A stretch of 64,000 nucleotides of DNA, from the NCBI RefSeq assembly GCF_039522025.1, contig NZ_BAAADB010000011.1, forward strand, positions 1 to 64,000. Direction: 5' to 3'. A program made the translations under genes and the position numbers. Of the stretch, positions 38,079 to 51,766 are shown piece after piece. Under the pieces are notes generated by a model, which did no database searches, was not told where the DNA came from, and was given only the letters and a program-made list of their open reading frames with translations. This DNA comes from Deinococcus depolymerans. GTDB taxonomy: Bacteria > Deinococcota > Deinococci > Deinococcales > Deinococcaceae. The first letter of the stretch is position 1, and the number at the start of each line of letters is the position of its first letter.

Positions 38079-38116
38079 ACGCTCCCGGCGGCCGGCCCGC
38101 CTCCGAACCTGCACCT

Positions 38117-38145
38117 GCGGCCCCCCGCCCTGTCCGGGGGGCCGC
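38117..38145 (+). terminator. Rho-independent terminator
   Basis: Perfect 11-bp stem GCGGCCCCCCG/CGGGGGGCCGC with a 7-base loop, about 40 bases after the small basic gene. Confidence 0.7.
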
Positions 38146-38219
38146 GCTCAGGTGCGGTCTTCTTCGGCACCCGCTTGCGCTACGCTGCGCGGCATCCCAC
38201 TGCTGTACCGGAGGTTCCC

Positions 38220-38285
38220 ATGACGCGACTTCAGACCGCTGCCCGTTCCGTGCCCGCCGTTCCTGCCGGGGTCATGGCCGCCTGA
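38220..38285 (+). CDS. candidate 21-aa leader peptide
   Basis: MTRLQTAARSVPAVPAGVMAA with a good Shine-Dalgarno (CCGGAGG, six bases before ATG), and TACGCT about 40 bases upstream as a -10. It ends 82 bp before the acetyltransferase gene. Either a regulatory leader peptide or a small gene of unknown role. Expression is not demonstrable from sequence. Confidence 0.4.
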   Translation: MTRLQTAARSVPAVPAGVMAA

Positions 38286-38367
38286 TCCGGACTCTGACTG
38301 TGCCCAGATTCATGGCCCGGAGTCCCGGCGCGCCCCTCTGACCCGGCCCCTGCCCCGAGGTCACTTC

Positions 38368-39174
38368 ATGTCCACTGCTTTTACCCTTCAGGCGGCCACG
38401 CCCGACACGCTGACCGACATTCACGCCCTGCACCCCGACCCCGCCGAGGCGGCCCGCCGCTTGAGCGTCACGCAGGAGCGCGTGCGGGCCGGTCAACTCG
38501 ACCCGGCGCGGTTCCTGCTGCTGCGCGCCGGCGGTGCCGTGCAGGGGGTGTGCTTCATCGGGCCGAACGCCCGCGTGCCCCTGTTCCCCACCTACCGCAC
38601 GGACACGCCCGCCGACGCCCTGACCGCGTTCCTGCGGGAGCTGCGCCGCCGCGTCTCGGACACTCCCGACCGGCAACTGCTGCTGGACGACACGCTGGTC
38701 ACGCCGCGCCCGGAGGAGGCGGTGCAGGCCGGCTGGGTGCCCGACTCGCAGCAGGTGCTGTACCGCACGGACCTGCGCGCCCGGTCCCACGCGCCCGACC
38801 CGGACGTGACGCCTGTTCATCCGGACGATCCCGGTGTGGCGGAAGCGCTGCGGGAGCTGGGCCGCCCGGACTGGGAGGCCGCCGGGGGCTGGACCCTGCA
38901 CGCCCTGCGCCGGGAGGGGCAGGTGCTGGCCCTCGGCGCGACCGGCCCCGGTGGCCGCCCCGGCGAGGCTGGCCTCGACCTGATCGGCGTGCGGCCCGCG
39001 CAGCGCGGGCGCGGGTACGGTGCGCGGCTGCACGCGCACCTGCTGGGCGTGGCCGCACAGACCTTCGCCTCGCACACGGGCGGCACCGACGCCGGGAACC
39101 ACGCCATGCGCCGCACCTTCGAACGCAGCGGCAGCGTCCTCAGCGCCACCCAGGCCTACTACCGGCAGGCCTGA
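38368..39174 (+). CDS. GNAT-family N-acetyltransferase
   Basis: 268 aa, long for a single GNAT, suggesting two tandem GNAT-like folds. The C-terminal half has the acetyl-CoA pyrophosphate loop LIGVRPAQRGRGYGARLHAHLL (R-x-x-G-x-G/A) followed by TDAGNHAMRRTFERSGS (the conserved Asn and aromatic/Phe region). The N-terminal half lacks that loop. Substrate unknown. GAGG eight to ten bases before the ATG. Confidence 0.85.
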   Translation: MSTAFTLQAATPDTLTDIHALHPDPAEAARRLSVTQERVRAGQLDPARFLLLRAGGAVQGVCFIGPNARVPLFPTYRTDTPADALTAFLRELRRRVSDTPDRQLLLDDTLVTPRPEEAVQAGWVPDSQQVLYRTDLRARSHAPDPDVTPVHPDDPGVAEALRELGRPDWEAAGGWTLHALRREGQVLALGATGPGGRPGEAGLDLIGVRPAQRGRGYGARLHAHLLGVAAQTFASHTGGTDAGNHAMRRTFERSGSVLSATQAYYRQA

Positions 39175-39192
39175 CCGGCCCTGGCCCACCCC

Positions 39193-39222
39193 TTGACCCG
39201 CGTGCGCGTGCCCGCGTATAGT
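39193..39222 (+). promoter_or_regulatory. rpmI-rplT promoter
   Basis: TTGACC (39193-39198), 18-bp spacer, TATAGT (39217-39222): the best sigma-70 promoter in this part of the window. It gives a leader of about 135 nt that includes a CCCCG-TGA-CGGGG hairpin, suitable for L20-mediated autoregulation as known in other bacteria; that control is inferred. Confidence 0.8.
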
Positions 39223-39362
39223 TCTCTCTTGGTCAAGTGGGGCAGGGCGACCAACAGTCTGTGGATCACGCGTCACTGACACGTCCTCCCGCCAGGCGGC
39301 CCGAAACCCCAGACGGAAGCCCCCGTGACGGGGTGCGACCGGACTACAAGGAGGCAATCACC

Positions 39363-39563
<201 letters not shown>

Positions 39564-39568
39564 AGTAG

Positions 39569-39922
<354 letters not shown>

Positions 39923-39932
39923 AACGGCTGAC

Positions 39933-39977
39933 ACGAACGCCGCCGCCCTTCCGGAAACGGGGGGCGGCGGTGTTCGT
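39933..39977. terminator. bidirectional terminator between rplT and the XRE operon
   Basis: Long GC-rich stem ACGAACGCCGCCGCCC (39933-39948) with its complement (39961-39977, one mismatch), between two convergent genes; TT-rich on the plus side (GTCTGGTT). Confidence 0.82.
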
Positions 39978-39982
39978 CTGGT

Positions 39983-40186
39983 TCAGGGTTGTCCCGGTTC
40001 GTCCTGAAAGATGTCCTCGATCGGGACGCCGAACAGTCGGGCGAGTTTGAAGGCCAGTGGCAGGCTGGGGTCGTACTTGCCGGTTTCCAGGGCGTTGATG
40101 GTCTGGCGGGATACGTCCAGCGCCTCGGCCAGGGCCCCCTGGGTCATGTTGCGTTCGGCCCGCAGGACTTTCAGCCGGTTGTTCAT
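39983..40186 (-). CDS. XRE/Cro-type HTH regulator
   Basis: 67 aa. Minimal Cro-type domain: MTQGALAEALDVSRQTINALETGKYDPSLPLAFKLARLFGVPIEDIF, as in the YozG-like regulators often found with small membrane proteins. Last gene of a three-gene operon with ATGA overlap to the preceding gene. Palindromes GTCAAGC-TT-GCTTGAC flank the operon promoter and are its likely binding sites. Confidence 0.92.
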   Translation of the reverse strand: MNNRLKVLRAERNMTQGALAEALDVSRQTINALETGKYDPSLPLAFKLARLFGVPIEDIFQDEPGQP

Positions 40187-40584
40187 TCCGGTGCCTGCGT
40201 GTCCCGGCGGGTCAGGAGGGCGTGCGTGCCGGCCAGGGTCAGCCAGCCCAGGTACGACAGGCTGATCAGGGCGGTGGCCGGGACGGTTTCGTGGGGGCTG
40301 GCGGCGCTGATCAGGGCGGTGAGGGTCAGGGCGGTCAGCGTGACGGTCAGGGCGGCGGCGGCGGCGAGCAGCAGGACATGACGGCCGTACTCGTCGCTGT
40401 CGCGGTAGTGAAAGCTCAGGCGCGCGGCGTCCAGGAGTGGAATGGCGGCCAGCAGGGCGGTGGCGGTCAGGTTGACCTGTCCGCGCGGGCCCAGGATGAG
40501 GGCTGCCAGGATGCCCAGTACGCACGCGCCGGTCAGGGCGGCCAGCAGGGTCTGGTGCCGGGCGTAGCGGCGGGCGCGGGTCAC
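40183..40584 (-). CDS. four-helix membrane protein in XRE operon
   Basis: 133 aa with four hydrophobic segments (about 12-32, 38-52, 68-90, 104-124) and a conserved-looking loop ARLSFHYRDSDEYGRHV. Such proteins are typical partners of Cro-like regulators in DUF2178-type pairs; that assignment is tentative. GTG start overlaps the upstream gene (GTGA); its stop overlaps the XRE start (ATGA). Confidence 0.82.
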   Translation of the reverse strand: MTRARRYARHQTLLAALTGACVLGILAALILGPRGQVNLTATALLAAIPLLDAARLSFHYRDSDEYGRHVLLLAAAAALTVTLTALTLTALISAASPHETVPATALISLSYLGWLTLAGTHALLTRRDTQAPE

Positions 40585-40781
40585 TGGCGCAGGTCGCGGG
40601 CGACGTTGCGGGCGGCGATGACGAGCAGAACGGCGGCGGCGGCGACGGTCAGCCAGTAGGCGAGGTGGGTGACGGTTCCGGAGTGGGGGTGGCTGCTGGT
40701 CTGGCCCATAAGGACCAGGGGGGCGCCCGAGACGGCGACGAGGGTGAGGAGCTGGAGGGTTGCAGGGGTCAGGTTGTTCAT
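40581..40781 (-). CDS. two-helix membrane protein, first gene of XRE operon
   Basis: 66 aa. Two hydrophobic helices (about 7-25 and 41-58) with a His/Ser turn (SSHPHSGTVTH) and a basic C-terminus (AARNVARDLRQ). Start ATG at 40781 with AGGAGAG five bases upstream. Driven by the TTGACA/TACTCT promoter (40850-40822), which carries two candidate operators. Function unknown. Confidence 0.8.
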   Translation of the reverse strand: MNNLTPATLQLLTLVAVSGAPLVLMGQTSSHPHSGTVTHLAYWLTVAAAAVLLVIAARNVARDLRQ

Positions 40782-40802
40782 GTCATCTCTCCTTGTCTTT
40801 AG

Positions 40803-40861
40803 GTCAAGCTTGCTTGACAGAAGAGTAAAGCAGACACGACATGATGTCAAGCTTGCTCGTC
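40803..40861 (-). promoter_or_regulatory. XRE-operon promoter with two operator palindromes
   Basis: On the minus strand: -35 TTGACA (40850-40845), 17-bp spacer, -10 TACTCT (40827-40822). Operator 1, GTCAAGC-TT-GCTTGAC (40803-40818), has perfect 7-bp arms and lies just after the -10. Operator 2 (40846-40861) is the same palindrome with two mismatches and overlaps the -35. Centres are 43 bp apart, about four helical turns, which favours cooperative repression. Confidence 0.8.
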
Positions 40862-40864
40862 TTA

Positions 40865-40997
40865 TACGGACTCCGATTGAATGGCTTACAAAGCCGTTCA
40901 ATCCGAGCGAAGCGAGTGGGAGAAAACCGGGTTCCGGACGTGGAGTTGACAGATCGGTGGTGTTCCGATCTGTTAACGAAACAAACGGCAGTCCGTC
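40865..40997 (+). repeat. TNA-flanked MITE-like repeat, copy k
   Basis: 133 bp, TACGGACTCCG to GGCAGTCCGTC, with TTA on both sides (40862-40864 and 40998-41000). Hairpin arms AGATCGG/CCGATCT, as in copy a. It lies just upstream of the XRE-operon operators. Confidence 0.92.
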
Positions 40998-41034
40998 TTA
41001 CGCGAATTTTCTGCCCTGCGCGCTTGCAACAGAA

Positions 41035-41073
41035 GTGGCGGGCTGTGAGGGAAATCCCCCGACAGCCCGCCAC
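41035..41073 (-). terminator. terminator of the HutC-type regulator gene
   Basis: Perfect 12-bp stem (GTGGCGGGCTGT/ACAGCCCGCCAC) 19 bases after the stop; TTCTGT follows on the minus strand. Confidence 0.75.
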
Positions 41074-41091
41074 CGTTGACCCGCCCACCGC

Positions 41092-41784
41092 TCAGGGTTC
41101 GAAGGTGTCCTGGAAGGCGTAGCGGTCGCCGCGCACCCAGTAGTTGACGTAACTGGCGCGTTTCTGGCCGCTGTAGGTGGTGCGGCGCAGCAGGAAGGCG
41201 GCGGTGCCCAGCGGCACGCGCAGCAGTTCGGCTTCCTCCTGGCGGAGGTTGACGGCTTCGAGGTTCTGCTCGACGCGTTGCAGGGGCACGCCCATGCTGA
41301 TCATGGTCTCGTGGATGCTCTCGACGGCGAGGTTGTGGTCGAGCAGGCTGGGGACGAGCGCGGCGTTGATGTAGCGTTTCTCGATCACCAGGGCCTCGTC
41401 GCCGGCGTTGCGCAGGCGGTGGATGAAGATCACTGGGTCGCCGGGCTGGATCTGCAGCACGATGGCGATCTCGGGCGTGGCCTCGATCTGCATGGCCCGC
41501 AGGACGGTGGTGCGGTGGTCGGGGTGGCGGGCCCATTCCTTGAAGGGCCGGACGCGGAACATGCCCTGCCGGAAGCGTTTGCCGGTGGGGAAGGTGCCGG
41601 CGCCCTGAACGCGGTAGACGTAACCTTCGCGTTCCAGTTCGTCGATGGCGCGGCGGGCGGTCATGCGGGACACTTCGAATTCGCGGGCGAGCTGCGGCTC
41701 GCTGGGCAGGGGGAGTCCTTCGGCGTAGTGACCGCCGAGCAGGCGATCTTTCAGGGTGGTCTTGATAAGCGGGTACTTCGCCAT
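41092..41784 (-). CDS. GntR-family regulator, HutC/UTRA subfamily
   Basis: 230 aa. N-terminal GntR winged helix (AEGLPLPSEPQLAREFEVSRMTARRAIDELEREGYVYRVQGAGTFP) followed by a UTRA effector domain (about 80-228; LQIQPGDPVIFIHRLRNAGDEALVIEKRYINAALVPSLL). Ligands in this family are small sugars, histidine derivatives or phosphonates; none can be chosen here. Start ATG at 41784 with GGAGGG five bases before it. Confidence 0.93.
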   Translation of the reverse strand: MAKYPLIKTTLKDRLLGGHYAEGLPLPSEPQLAREFEVSRMTARRAIDELEREGYVYRVQGAGTFPTGKRFRQGMFRVRPFKEWARHPDHRTTVLRAMQIEATPEIAIVLQIQPGDPVIFIHRLRNAGDEALVIEKRYINAALVPSLLDHNLAVESIHETMISMGVPLQRVEQNLEAVNLRQEEAELLRVPLGTAAFLLRRTTYSGQKRASYVNYWVRGDRYAFQDTFEP

Positions 41785-41824
41785 GCATCCCTCCGGGTGT
41801 CCGCTGGCGGGCGGAGCCGACCTC

Positions 41825-41863
41825 ATCTTAAGGTTAGTGTCAGAAGTACACAAGGTTGTCTAG
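41825..41863 (-). promoter_or_regulatory. promoter of the HutC-type regulator, with TTGTCTAG half-site
   Basis: Minus strand: -35 TTGTGT (41853-41848), 17-bp spacer, -10 TAAGAT (41830-41825). Immediately upstream TTGTCTAG (41856-41863) matches one half of the TTGTCTAGACAA-like operators of HutC-type regulators. An AACGCTCGTT palindrome follows at 41883-41892. Confidence 0.6.
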
Positions 41864-42022
41864 CTGTCACGGAGGGCGGTACAACGCTCGTTAGGCTGCC
41901 CGCGGCGGGCAATTCTCCACACCTCTGATCGGTTGCGGCAGCCCGGAAAGATCGCCGATCACCCATGAATGCTGCAGAAATTGCTCGCTGGCGCACGGTG
42001 ACCCCGCGCGGCCAGACCCCGC

Positions 42023-43048
<1,026 letters not shown>

Positions 43049-43123
43049 TGCCCCGCAGCATACGCGCCCCGGGGTTGGAAAGTGGCAGGAAGGTCGCCAT
43101 TCGCGCCGCGCCCGCCGGTCTGA

Positions 43124-43274
43124 CCCGGACTCGGATGGACCGGTTGACCAACGCCGTTCTGTCCGGGCGAAGCGACCCGGAGAGCGGCCCCGCAGCGTGG
43201 GAGCCCCGAGGACGGTCGGGCGTGGCGCTGGCAGCCCGGTGCGTGGGTGTGAACGCAACAGACGGCCGCCCGTA
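43124..43274 (+). repeat. TNA-flanked MITE-like repeat, copy l (long, divergent)
   Basis: 151 bp with TGA on both sides (43121-43123 and 43275-43277). Left end CCGGACTCGG and right end CCGCCCGTA are diverged from the consensus. The long internal arm is present. It lies between the divergent moaA and DUF485 genes. Confidence 0.82.
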
Positions 43275-43452
43275 TGACCCTGACTGTGACGTGACCGGGA
43301 ACGCCCGGGTCGTGGCCGGGCTGGCAGTTGATCGGCTGTCGCCCTGTCCAGCTTTCCGGCATGAAAGCCTGCCGGCAGGCTGCGGGTTCGAATGATCGGT
43401 GCCGGGCGTGCACTGTTCCGGACGCAGGAACGGAGACCTTGAACCGGGTTCA

Positions 43453-43532
43453 TTGATTTTAGATTGAATGACTTCTACCCTGAATCCCACGCCCCCACAG
43501 TTTCACCCACCTGCAAACGACCGTTCGTTTGC
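43453..43532 (+). promoter_or_regulatory. DUF485-actP promoter and AACGnnCGTT operator
   Basis: TTGATT (43453-43458), 17-bp spacer, TACCCT (43476-43481). About 30 bp downstream lies GCAAACG-ACCGTT-CGTTTGC (43513-43532), which contains CAAACGACCGTTCG (43514-43527), an exact fit to CNAACGNNCGTTNG, the type of site I recall for the Thermus TetR-family regulator PaaR. A second exact fit is at the accB promoter. Confidence 0.7.
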
Positions 43533-43568
43533 CCATCCCGCCCCCGACCCGTTCCCGAGGAGGTACCC

Positions 43569-43868
43569 ATGACCGTATCCAGCGCGCCACCGGTCCACCC
43601 CACCCAGCGAAACGCCGCGTACCAGCAACTGGTCGCCCAGCGCAACGCCTTCACCCTCACCATGACGGCCACATTCCTCGTCCTGTACTTCCTGCTGCCC
43701 CTGCTCGCCGGGTACAACAAACCCCTGATGGCCACCAAGGTCCTCGGGAACGTCACCTTCGGCTACGTGCTGGCCTTCGCGGAATTCATCATGGGCTGGG
43801 CCATGGCGTACCTGTACGTCGTCAAGGCCCGCACCTTCGACCGCCTGGCGCAGGAGGCCCAGCAGTGA
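43569..43868 (+). CDS. DUF485 membrane protein (ActP partner)
   Basis: 99 aa. DUF485 pattern: [70 protein letters not shown], with two membrane helices. Genes of this family nearly always precede acetate permease actP, as here, with a GTGA overlap. GAGGAGG six to twelve bases before the ATG. Confidence 0.93.
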   Translation: MTVSSAPPVHPTQRNAAYQQLVAQRNAFTLTMTATFLVLYFLLPLLAGYNKPLMATKVLGNVTFGYVLAFAEFIMGWAMAYLYVVKARTFDRLAQEAQQ

Positions 43869-45460
43869 CGCTGCTGCTCGCCGCCGTCATCGTCGCCATC
43901 ACCCTGGCCGTCACCTTCTGGGCCTCCCGGCGCAACACCAGCGCCGGGGACTTCTACGTCGCCGGGGGGCGCATCAGCGCCACGCAGAACGGGGTCGCCA
44001 TTGCCGGGGACTACATGAGCGCCGCCAGCTTCCTGGGCATCACCGGCCTGATCGCCCTGAACGGCTTCGACGGCTTCATGTACTCCGTCGGGTGGTTCAT
44101 CGCGTACCTCACCGTGCTGTTCATCGTGGCCGAACCCCTGCGCAACCTCGGCAAGTACACCCTGGCCGACATGCTCGTCTACCGCCTGAAAGACCCCCGC
44201 GTGCGCACTTACGCCGCCCTGAGCACCATCACCATCAGCACCTTCTACATGATCGCGCAGGTCGTCGGGGCCGGCAGCCTGATCAGCCTGCTGTCCGGCG
44301 GCGTCATCAAGGCCGAACTGGCCATCCCGCTCGTGGGCGTCCTGATGATCGTGTACGTCGTCGTGGGCGGCATGCTCGCCACCACCTGGGTGCAGATCAT
44401 CAAGGCCGCGCTGCTGATGTTCGCCACCATCGTCATGACCGTCCTGATCCTCAACCGTTTCGGCTGGAGCTTCTCCAACCTCCTCGGGCAGGTCGAGGCG
44501 AAGAACGGCGCAGAATTCCTCGGCGCCGGCGTGAAATACAAGAACCCCATCGACCTGATCAGCCTGTGCCTCGCGCTGGTGCTCGGCACGGCCGGCCTGC
44601 CGCACATCCTGGTGCGCTTCTTCACCGTCCCCACCGCGCAGGACGCCCGCAAGAGCGTCGTGTGGGCCATGGTCCTGATCGGCGCGTTCTACGTCATGAC
44701 CGCCCTCATGGGCAACGCCGCGAACGTCCTGCTCGGCAAGGACGCCATCGAGGCCGCCAACAAGGCCGGGAACATGGCCGCGCCGCTTCTCGCCCAGGCG
44801 CTGTTCGGCGGGGCCGGCACGACCGGCGGCGAGTTCGGGCTGGCCTTCGTGACCGCCGTCGCCTTCGCCACCATCCTCGCGGTCGTCGCCGGCCTCACCA
44901 TCAGCGCCTCAACGAGCTTCACGCACGACATCTACAACGGAGTGATGAAGGGCGGACAGGCCAGCGAGAAGGACCAGTTCCGCGTCGCCCGCCTCGCCAC
45001 CGTCGCCGTCGGCGTCGCCGCGATCCTGCTCGGCCTCGCCGCCAAGACCCAGAACGTCGCGTTCCTGGTCGCACTGGCCTTCGCCATCGCCGCCAGCGCC
45101 AACCTGCCGGTCATCCTGTTCACGCTGTTCTGGCGCCGTTTCAACGCCACCGGCGCCATCTGGGGCCTCGTGGGCGGCATCCTGTTCACGCTGCTGCTCA
45201 TCGCCGTCAGCCCCAACATCATGAAGATCGATCCGGACACCCTGACCACCGGCCGTCACCTGATCCAGGCGAACGCCATCTTCCCGCTGGAGAACCCCGG
45301 CATCATCAGCATTCCCGCCGGGTTCCTGTTCGCCGTGATCGGCACGCTGATCGGCGCGGCCCGCCGCAACACCGCCGACGACGCCCGCCACTTCGAGGAA
45401 ATGCAGTACCGCGCCTACACCGGCGCCGGCATGGACGGCACCGTCGCCGCACACGACTGA
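43865..45460 (+). CDS. actP: cation/acetate symporter (SSS family)
   Basis: 531 aa, about 13 membrane segments. Sodium:solute symporter features: [38 protein letters not shown] near the N-terminus (the ActP-type [11 protein letters not shown]), [17 protein letters not shown], and [24 protein letters not shown]. Imports acetate and similar short-chain acids. GTG start in the overlap with the DUF485 gene. With acs nearby this gives an acetate uptake and activation route. Confidence 0.95.
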   Translation: MTLLLAAVIVAITLAVTFWASRRNTSAGDFYVAGGRISATQNGVAIAGDYMSAASFLGITGLIALNGFDGFMYSVGWFIAYLTVLFIVAEPLRNLGKYTLADMLVYRLKDPRVRTYAALSTITISTFYMIAQVVGAGSLISLLSGGVIKAELAIPLVGVLMIVYVVVGGMLATTWVQIIKAALLMFATIVMTVLILNRFGWSFSNLLGQVEAKNGAEFLGAGVKYKNPIDLISLCLALVLGTAGLPHILVRFFTVPTAQDARKSVVWAMVLIGAFYVMTALMGNAANVLLGKDAIEAANKAGNMAAPLLAQALFGGAGTTGGEFGLAFVTAVAFATILAVVAGLTISASTSFTHDIYNGVMKGGQASEKDQFRVARLATVAVGVAAILLGLAAKTQNVAFLVALAFAIAASANLPVILFTLFWRRFNATGAIWGLVGGILFTLLLIAVSPNIMKIDPDTLTTGRHLIQANAIFPLENPGIISIPAGFLFAVIGTLIGAARRNTADDARHFEEMQYRAYTGAGMDGTVAAHD

Positions 45461-45474
45461 ACCCAGCATGGGAT

Positions 45475-45506
45475 GGGGCCCGCACGCTGCGTGACGTGCG
45501 GGCCCC
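45475..45506 (+). terminator. actP terminator
   Basis: Perfect 11-bp stem GGGGCCCGCAC/GTGCGGGCCCC with a 10-base loop, then CTCTGCT, 15 bases after the stop. Confidence 0.82.
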
Positions 45507-45572
45507 CTCTGCTGGCATGGATGCGCTGTTGTGCAGATGCGCCCGCGCGGGACAGGCCCTACCATGGCGCGC

Positions 45573-46772
45573 GTGACTGCCCTGGCCCGCGCCGCTTCCG
45601 CCTATCCGACCGGGTTCTGGGTGCTGTGGTGGGGCACGCTGATCAACCGCCTGGGTGAGTTCGTGGTGCCGCTGCTGGGCTTCTACCTGACCGCGCACGC
45701 GCACCTGGGCGTGACGCAGGTCAGCGTGATCCTGGCCATGCTGGGCCTGGGCCGCTTCGTGTCCGAGGGCCTCAGCGGGCCGCTGACCGACCGGCGCGGC
45801 CCGGCCTTCACCATGATCCTCGCGCTGACCGGCGGGGCCGTGATGATCTTGGCGATGTCCTTCGCGCAGGGCTTCTGGTGGACGGCGGCGGGTGTGCTGG
45901 GCTTCTCACTGCTGTCGGCCCTGTATAAACCCGCCGCGAGCACCGCCGTCGCGGAACTCACGCAGGGCGCGCAGCGGACCCGCGCGTACAACCTGCTGTA
46001 CTGGGCGATCAACGTCGGCGCGGCCACCGCGCCCGTGCTGGGCGGCTGGCTGGCCGGGCGGTCCATGCGGCTGCTGTTCTGGCTGGACGCCGCCACCATG
46101 GCTGCGTTCGCGCTGCTGCTGACGCTGCTGTACCCGCGCACGCCCCGCGCCGCGCCGCAGGGCGACGCCCGCACCCGCCGCCTGCTGCCCCGCGATGCGC
46201 TGCTGTGGCAGTTCTGCCTCGCCTCGCTGCTGTTCGGCCTGACGTACCAGAGTTACAAGGTGCTGGCCGTGGTGTTCGCGCAGCAGGGCTTCAGCGCCGT
46301 GCAGTACGGACAGGTGCTCGCCGTGAACGGCGCGCTGGTCGTCCTGCTGGGCCTGCCGCTGGGGCACCTGATCGCCCGCAGCGGCCACCCGCGCTGGCAG
46401 GCGCTGGGCGCCGCGCTGCTCGGCGCGGGATTCCTGGGGCACGCCGTGGCGCACACCCTGTGGGCGCACATGCTGGCCGTCGCGGTGTGGACAGTGGGGG
46501 AGATCATCGCGTACGGCATCAGCAAGAGCATCATCAGCGAACTGGGGCCGCCCGCGCAGCGCGGCACGTACATCGGACTGGTGGGCAGCATGGCGGGCCT
46601 GGCGACCCTGCTCGCCCCACTGCTGGGCGGCGCGCTGTTGCAGACGCTCGGGGCGGGCGGCCTGTGGGTCGTGATCGCCGGACTGGCGTTCATGGCGGCG
46701 CTGCTGCTGCTGGCCCTGGAGGGACGCGTGCGGGGCCGCCTGCTTCAGCGTCAGCAGGAAGCCCTGGCCTGA
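45573..46772 (+). CDS. MFS transporter
   Basis: 399 aa from a GTG at 45573. This start is chosen because TACCAT lies seven bases upstream; the in-frame ATG at 45564 falls inside that hexamer. About 12 membrane segments, with the MFS loop GLGRFVSEGLSGPLTDRRGPAFTM and the repeat GLPLGHLIARSGHPRWQALGAALLG. Resembles the YfcJ/MdtH-like efflux type (NRLGEFVVPLLGFYL at TM1). Substrate unknown. Confidence 0.85.
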   Translation: MTALARAASAYPTGFWVLWWGTLINRLGEFVVPLLGFYLTAHAHLGVTQVSVILAMLGLGRFVSEGLSGPLTDRRGPAFTMILALTGGAVMILAMSFAQGFWWTAAGVLGFSLLSALYKPAASTAVAELTQGAQRTRAYNLLYWAINVGAATAPVLGGWLAGRSMRLLFWLDAATMAAFALLLTLLYPRTPRAAPQGDARTRRLLPRDALLWQFCLASLLFGLTYQSYKVLAVVFAQQGFSAVQYGQVLAVNGALVVLLGLPLGHLIARSGHPRWQALGAALLGAGFLGHAVAHTLWAHMLAVAVWTVGEIIAYGISKSIISELGPPAQRGTYIGLVGSMAGLATLLAPLLGGALLQTLGAGGLWVVIAGLAFMAALLLLALEGRVRGRLLQRQQEALA

Positions 46773-46841
46773 ACTCCATGCACTGAACCCCGCTGGCCTG
46801 AACCGGGTGAACCTGAACCCCAGGAACTTGAACCGGGTGCA
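46769..46841 (+). repeat. imperfect tandem repeats CTGAACC upstream of acs
   Basis: Five copies of CTGAAC or TTGAAC spaced 14-16 bp apart, alternating CTGAACCCC and TGAACCGGGTG units, between the MFS stop and the acs promoter region. Phase of about 1.4 helical turns. Role unknown; could be a binding array or a replication-slippage product. Confidence 0.55.
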
Positions 46842-46976
46842 GTACCGCCGCAGTACCCGTGCAGGGTTCCCATCCGGAATCCCACCTCTGGGCGAGTACA
46901 GTGAATTCCACACACAACCAGCCCGACCCAGCGTCCGGGGCCACACCGACGGCCCCATCCCCCGGAGGTTCCCCGC

Positions 46977-48965
<1,989 letters not shown>

Positions 48966-48971
48966 GCGCCG

Positions 48972-49580
48972 TCAGGGCCGCCACACCAGCAGTTGCGCGG
49001 CGTCCTGAACGGGGAAGAGGTGGGGGGAAACCTCCGCCTCTTTCCCGTACGTGCCCAGCAGGAACCGGGCATCGTCACCGGTCACCGTGAGCGGGCAGGT
49101 GAGGGTCGACGCGGGTTCCGGCAACGTGTCCCCCGGTGCGAGGGACTGCCCCAGCGTCGCCCAGGTGACCCGCAGGTGCGCCGGACCGTGCGCGGCCGCC
49201 CACACCTGCCCGCCGGGCCGCAGGACGCGCCGCGCCTCCGCCAGCGCCCGCGCCGGATCGGGCAGGTGCGCCAGGACGCGCGCGAACAGCACCACGTCGA
49301 AACTCGCGCCCGGGAACGGGAGCGCCTCCGACGACGCGGGCTGCACGCCCGGCCCCGGCGTGGGATCGACCCCCACCACCCGGCCCGCGTGCCCCCGCTG
49401 CGCCAGCTCCCGCAGCAGCCGACCGTCCCCCGTGCCCACATCCAGCACGTCCAGGGCAGGGGAGAGGTCCAGCGCGTCCAGCAGTACCCCCTCCGGCCAG
49501 GATTGCCCACACAGGCGCGAGAGCAGAGCGTCCCGCGCCTCCAGACGGGCAGAGGCAGACGCCGGGTGCCCCCCAGCCAT
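48972..49580 (-). CDS. class I SAM-dependent methyltransferase
   Basis: 202 aa. Rossmann methyltransferase of the UbiE/Methyltransf_11 type: motif I VLDVGTGDGRLLREL, acidic residue in VVGVDPTPG, motif II/III FDVVLFARVLAHLPDPARALAEARRVLRPGG. Substrate unknown. The start chosen is the ATG at 49580, which has GTCGGAGG five bases upstream; a more upstream ATG (49601) has no such site. Lies directly downstream of accC, convergent with acs. Confidence 0.85.
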   Translation of the reverse strand: MAGGHPASASARLEARDALLSRLCGQSWPEGVLLDALDLSPALDVLDVGTGDGRLLRELAQRGHAGRVVGVDPTPGPGVQPASSEALPFPGASFDVVLFARVLAHLPDPARALAEARRVLRPGGQVWAAAHGPAHLRVTWATLGQSLAPGDTLPEPASTLTCPLTVTGDDARFLLGTYGKEAEVSPHLFPVQDAAQLLVWRP

Positions 49581-49607
49581 CTGCCTCCGACCATCTGCCA
49601 TCAGCTC

Positions 49608-50945
<1,338 letters not shown>

Positions 50946-50960
50946 GAACTTTCGCTCCTT

Positions 50961-51042
50961 GCAGATGGCAGAAGGCTCAGGGCCGGATGGCGAGAGCGCA
51001 GGCGCGGGGTGGCCTTCTGCCTTCTTCCACCGGCCTTCTGTC
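50961..51042. repeat. intra-operonic inverted repeat between accB and accC (CAGATGGCAGAAGGC family)
   Basis: GCAGATGGCAGAAGGC near the accC side pairs with GCCTTCTGCC and a second GCCTTCTGTC nearer accB. Related sequences lie at 17963-17990, 49577-49605 and 60613-60713, mostly between genes of one operon. Confidence 0.6.
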
Positions 51043-51044
51043 TC

Positions 51045-51587
<543 letters not shown>

Positions 51588-51676
51588 GGCCCCTCCTTGA
51601 AGATCTGGTGTGTGCTGCGGTTGACGCTGCCCCCAATCATGCCCTGTGCGGGATGAGAGGGGGTGTCACCGGCTGC

Positions 51677-51704
51677 CTAACGCTCGTTTGGCTGAACCGA
51701 GTCT
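51677..51704 (-). promoter_or_regulatory. accB promoter with AACGnnCGTT operator
   Basis: CTAACGCTCGTTTG (51677-51690) is an exact match to CNAACGNNCGTTNG. On the minus strand a -10-like TAGACT (51704-51699) lies just upstream, so the palindrome covers the expected transcription start. The same 14-bp pattern is present at the actP promoter. Confidence 0.65.
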
Positions 51705-51766
51705 AATGCAAAGGCCAGGGCCGCCCCCCGCACTGTCGGCTGGGAGAGCGGCCCTGCAATCACGGT

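Noticed and set aside
45517..45576. 19-codon frame ending in a GTGA overlap with the MFS start at 45573
   Set aside because: Looks like the micro-ORFs reported, but the promoter hexamer of the MFS gene (45560) lies inside it and no leaderless hexamer precedes its ATG. It shows how such overlaps can arise by chance in GC-rich DNA.
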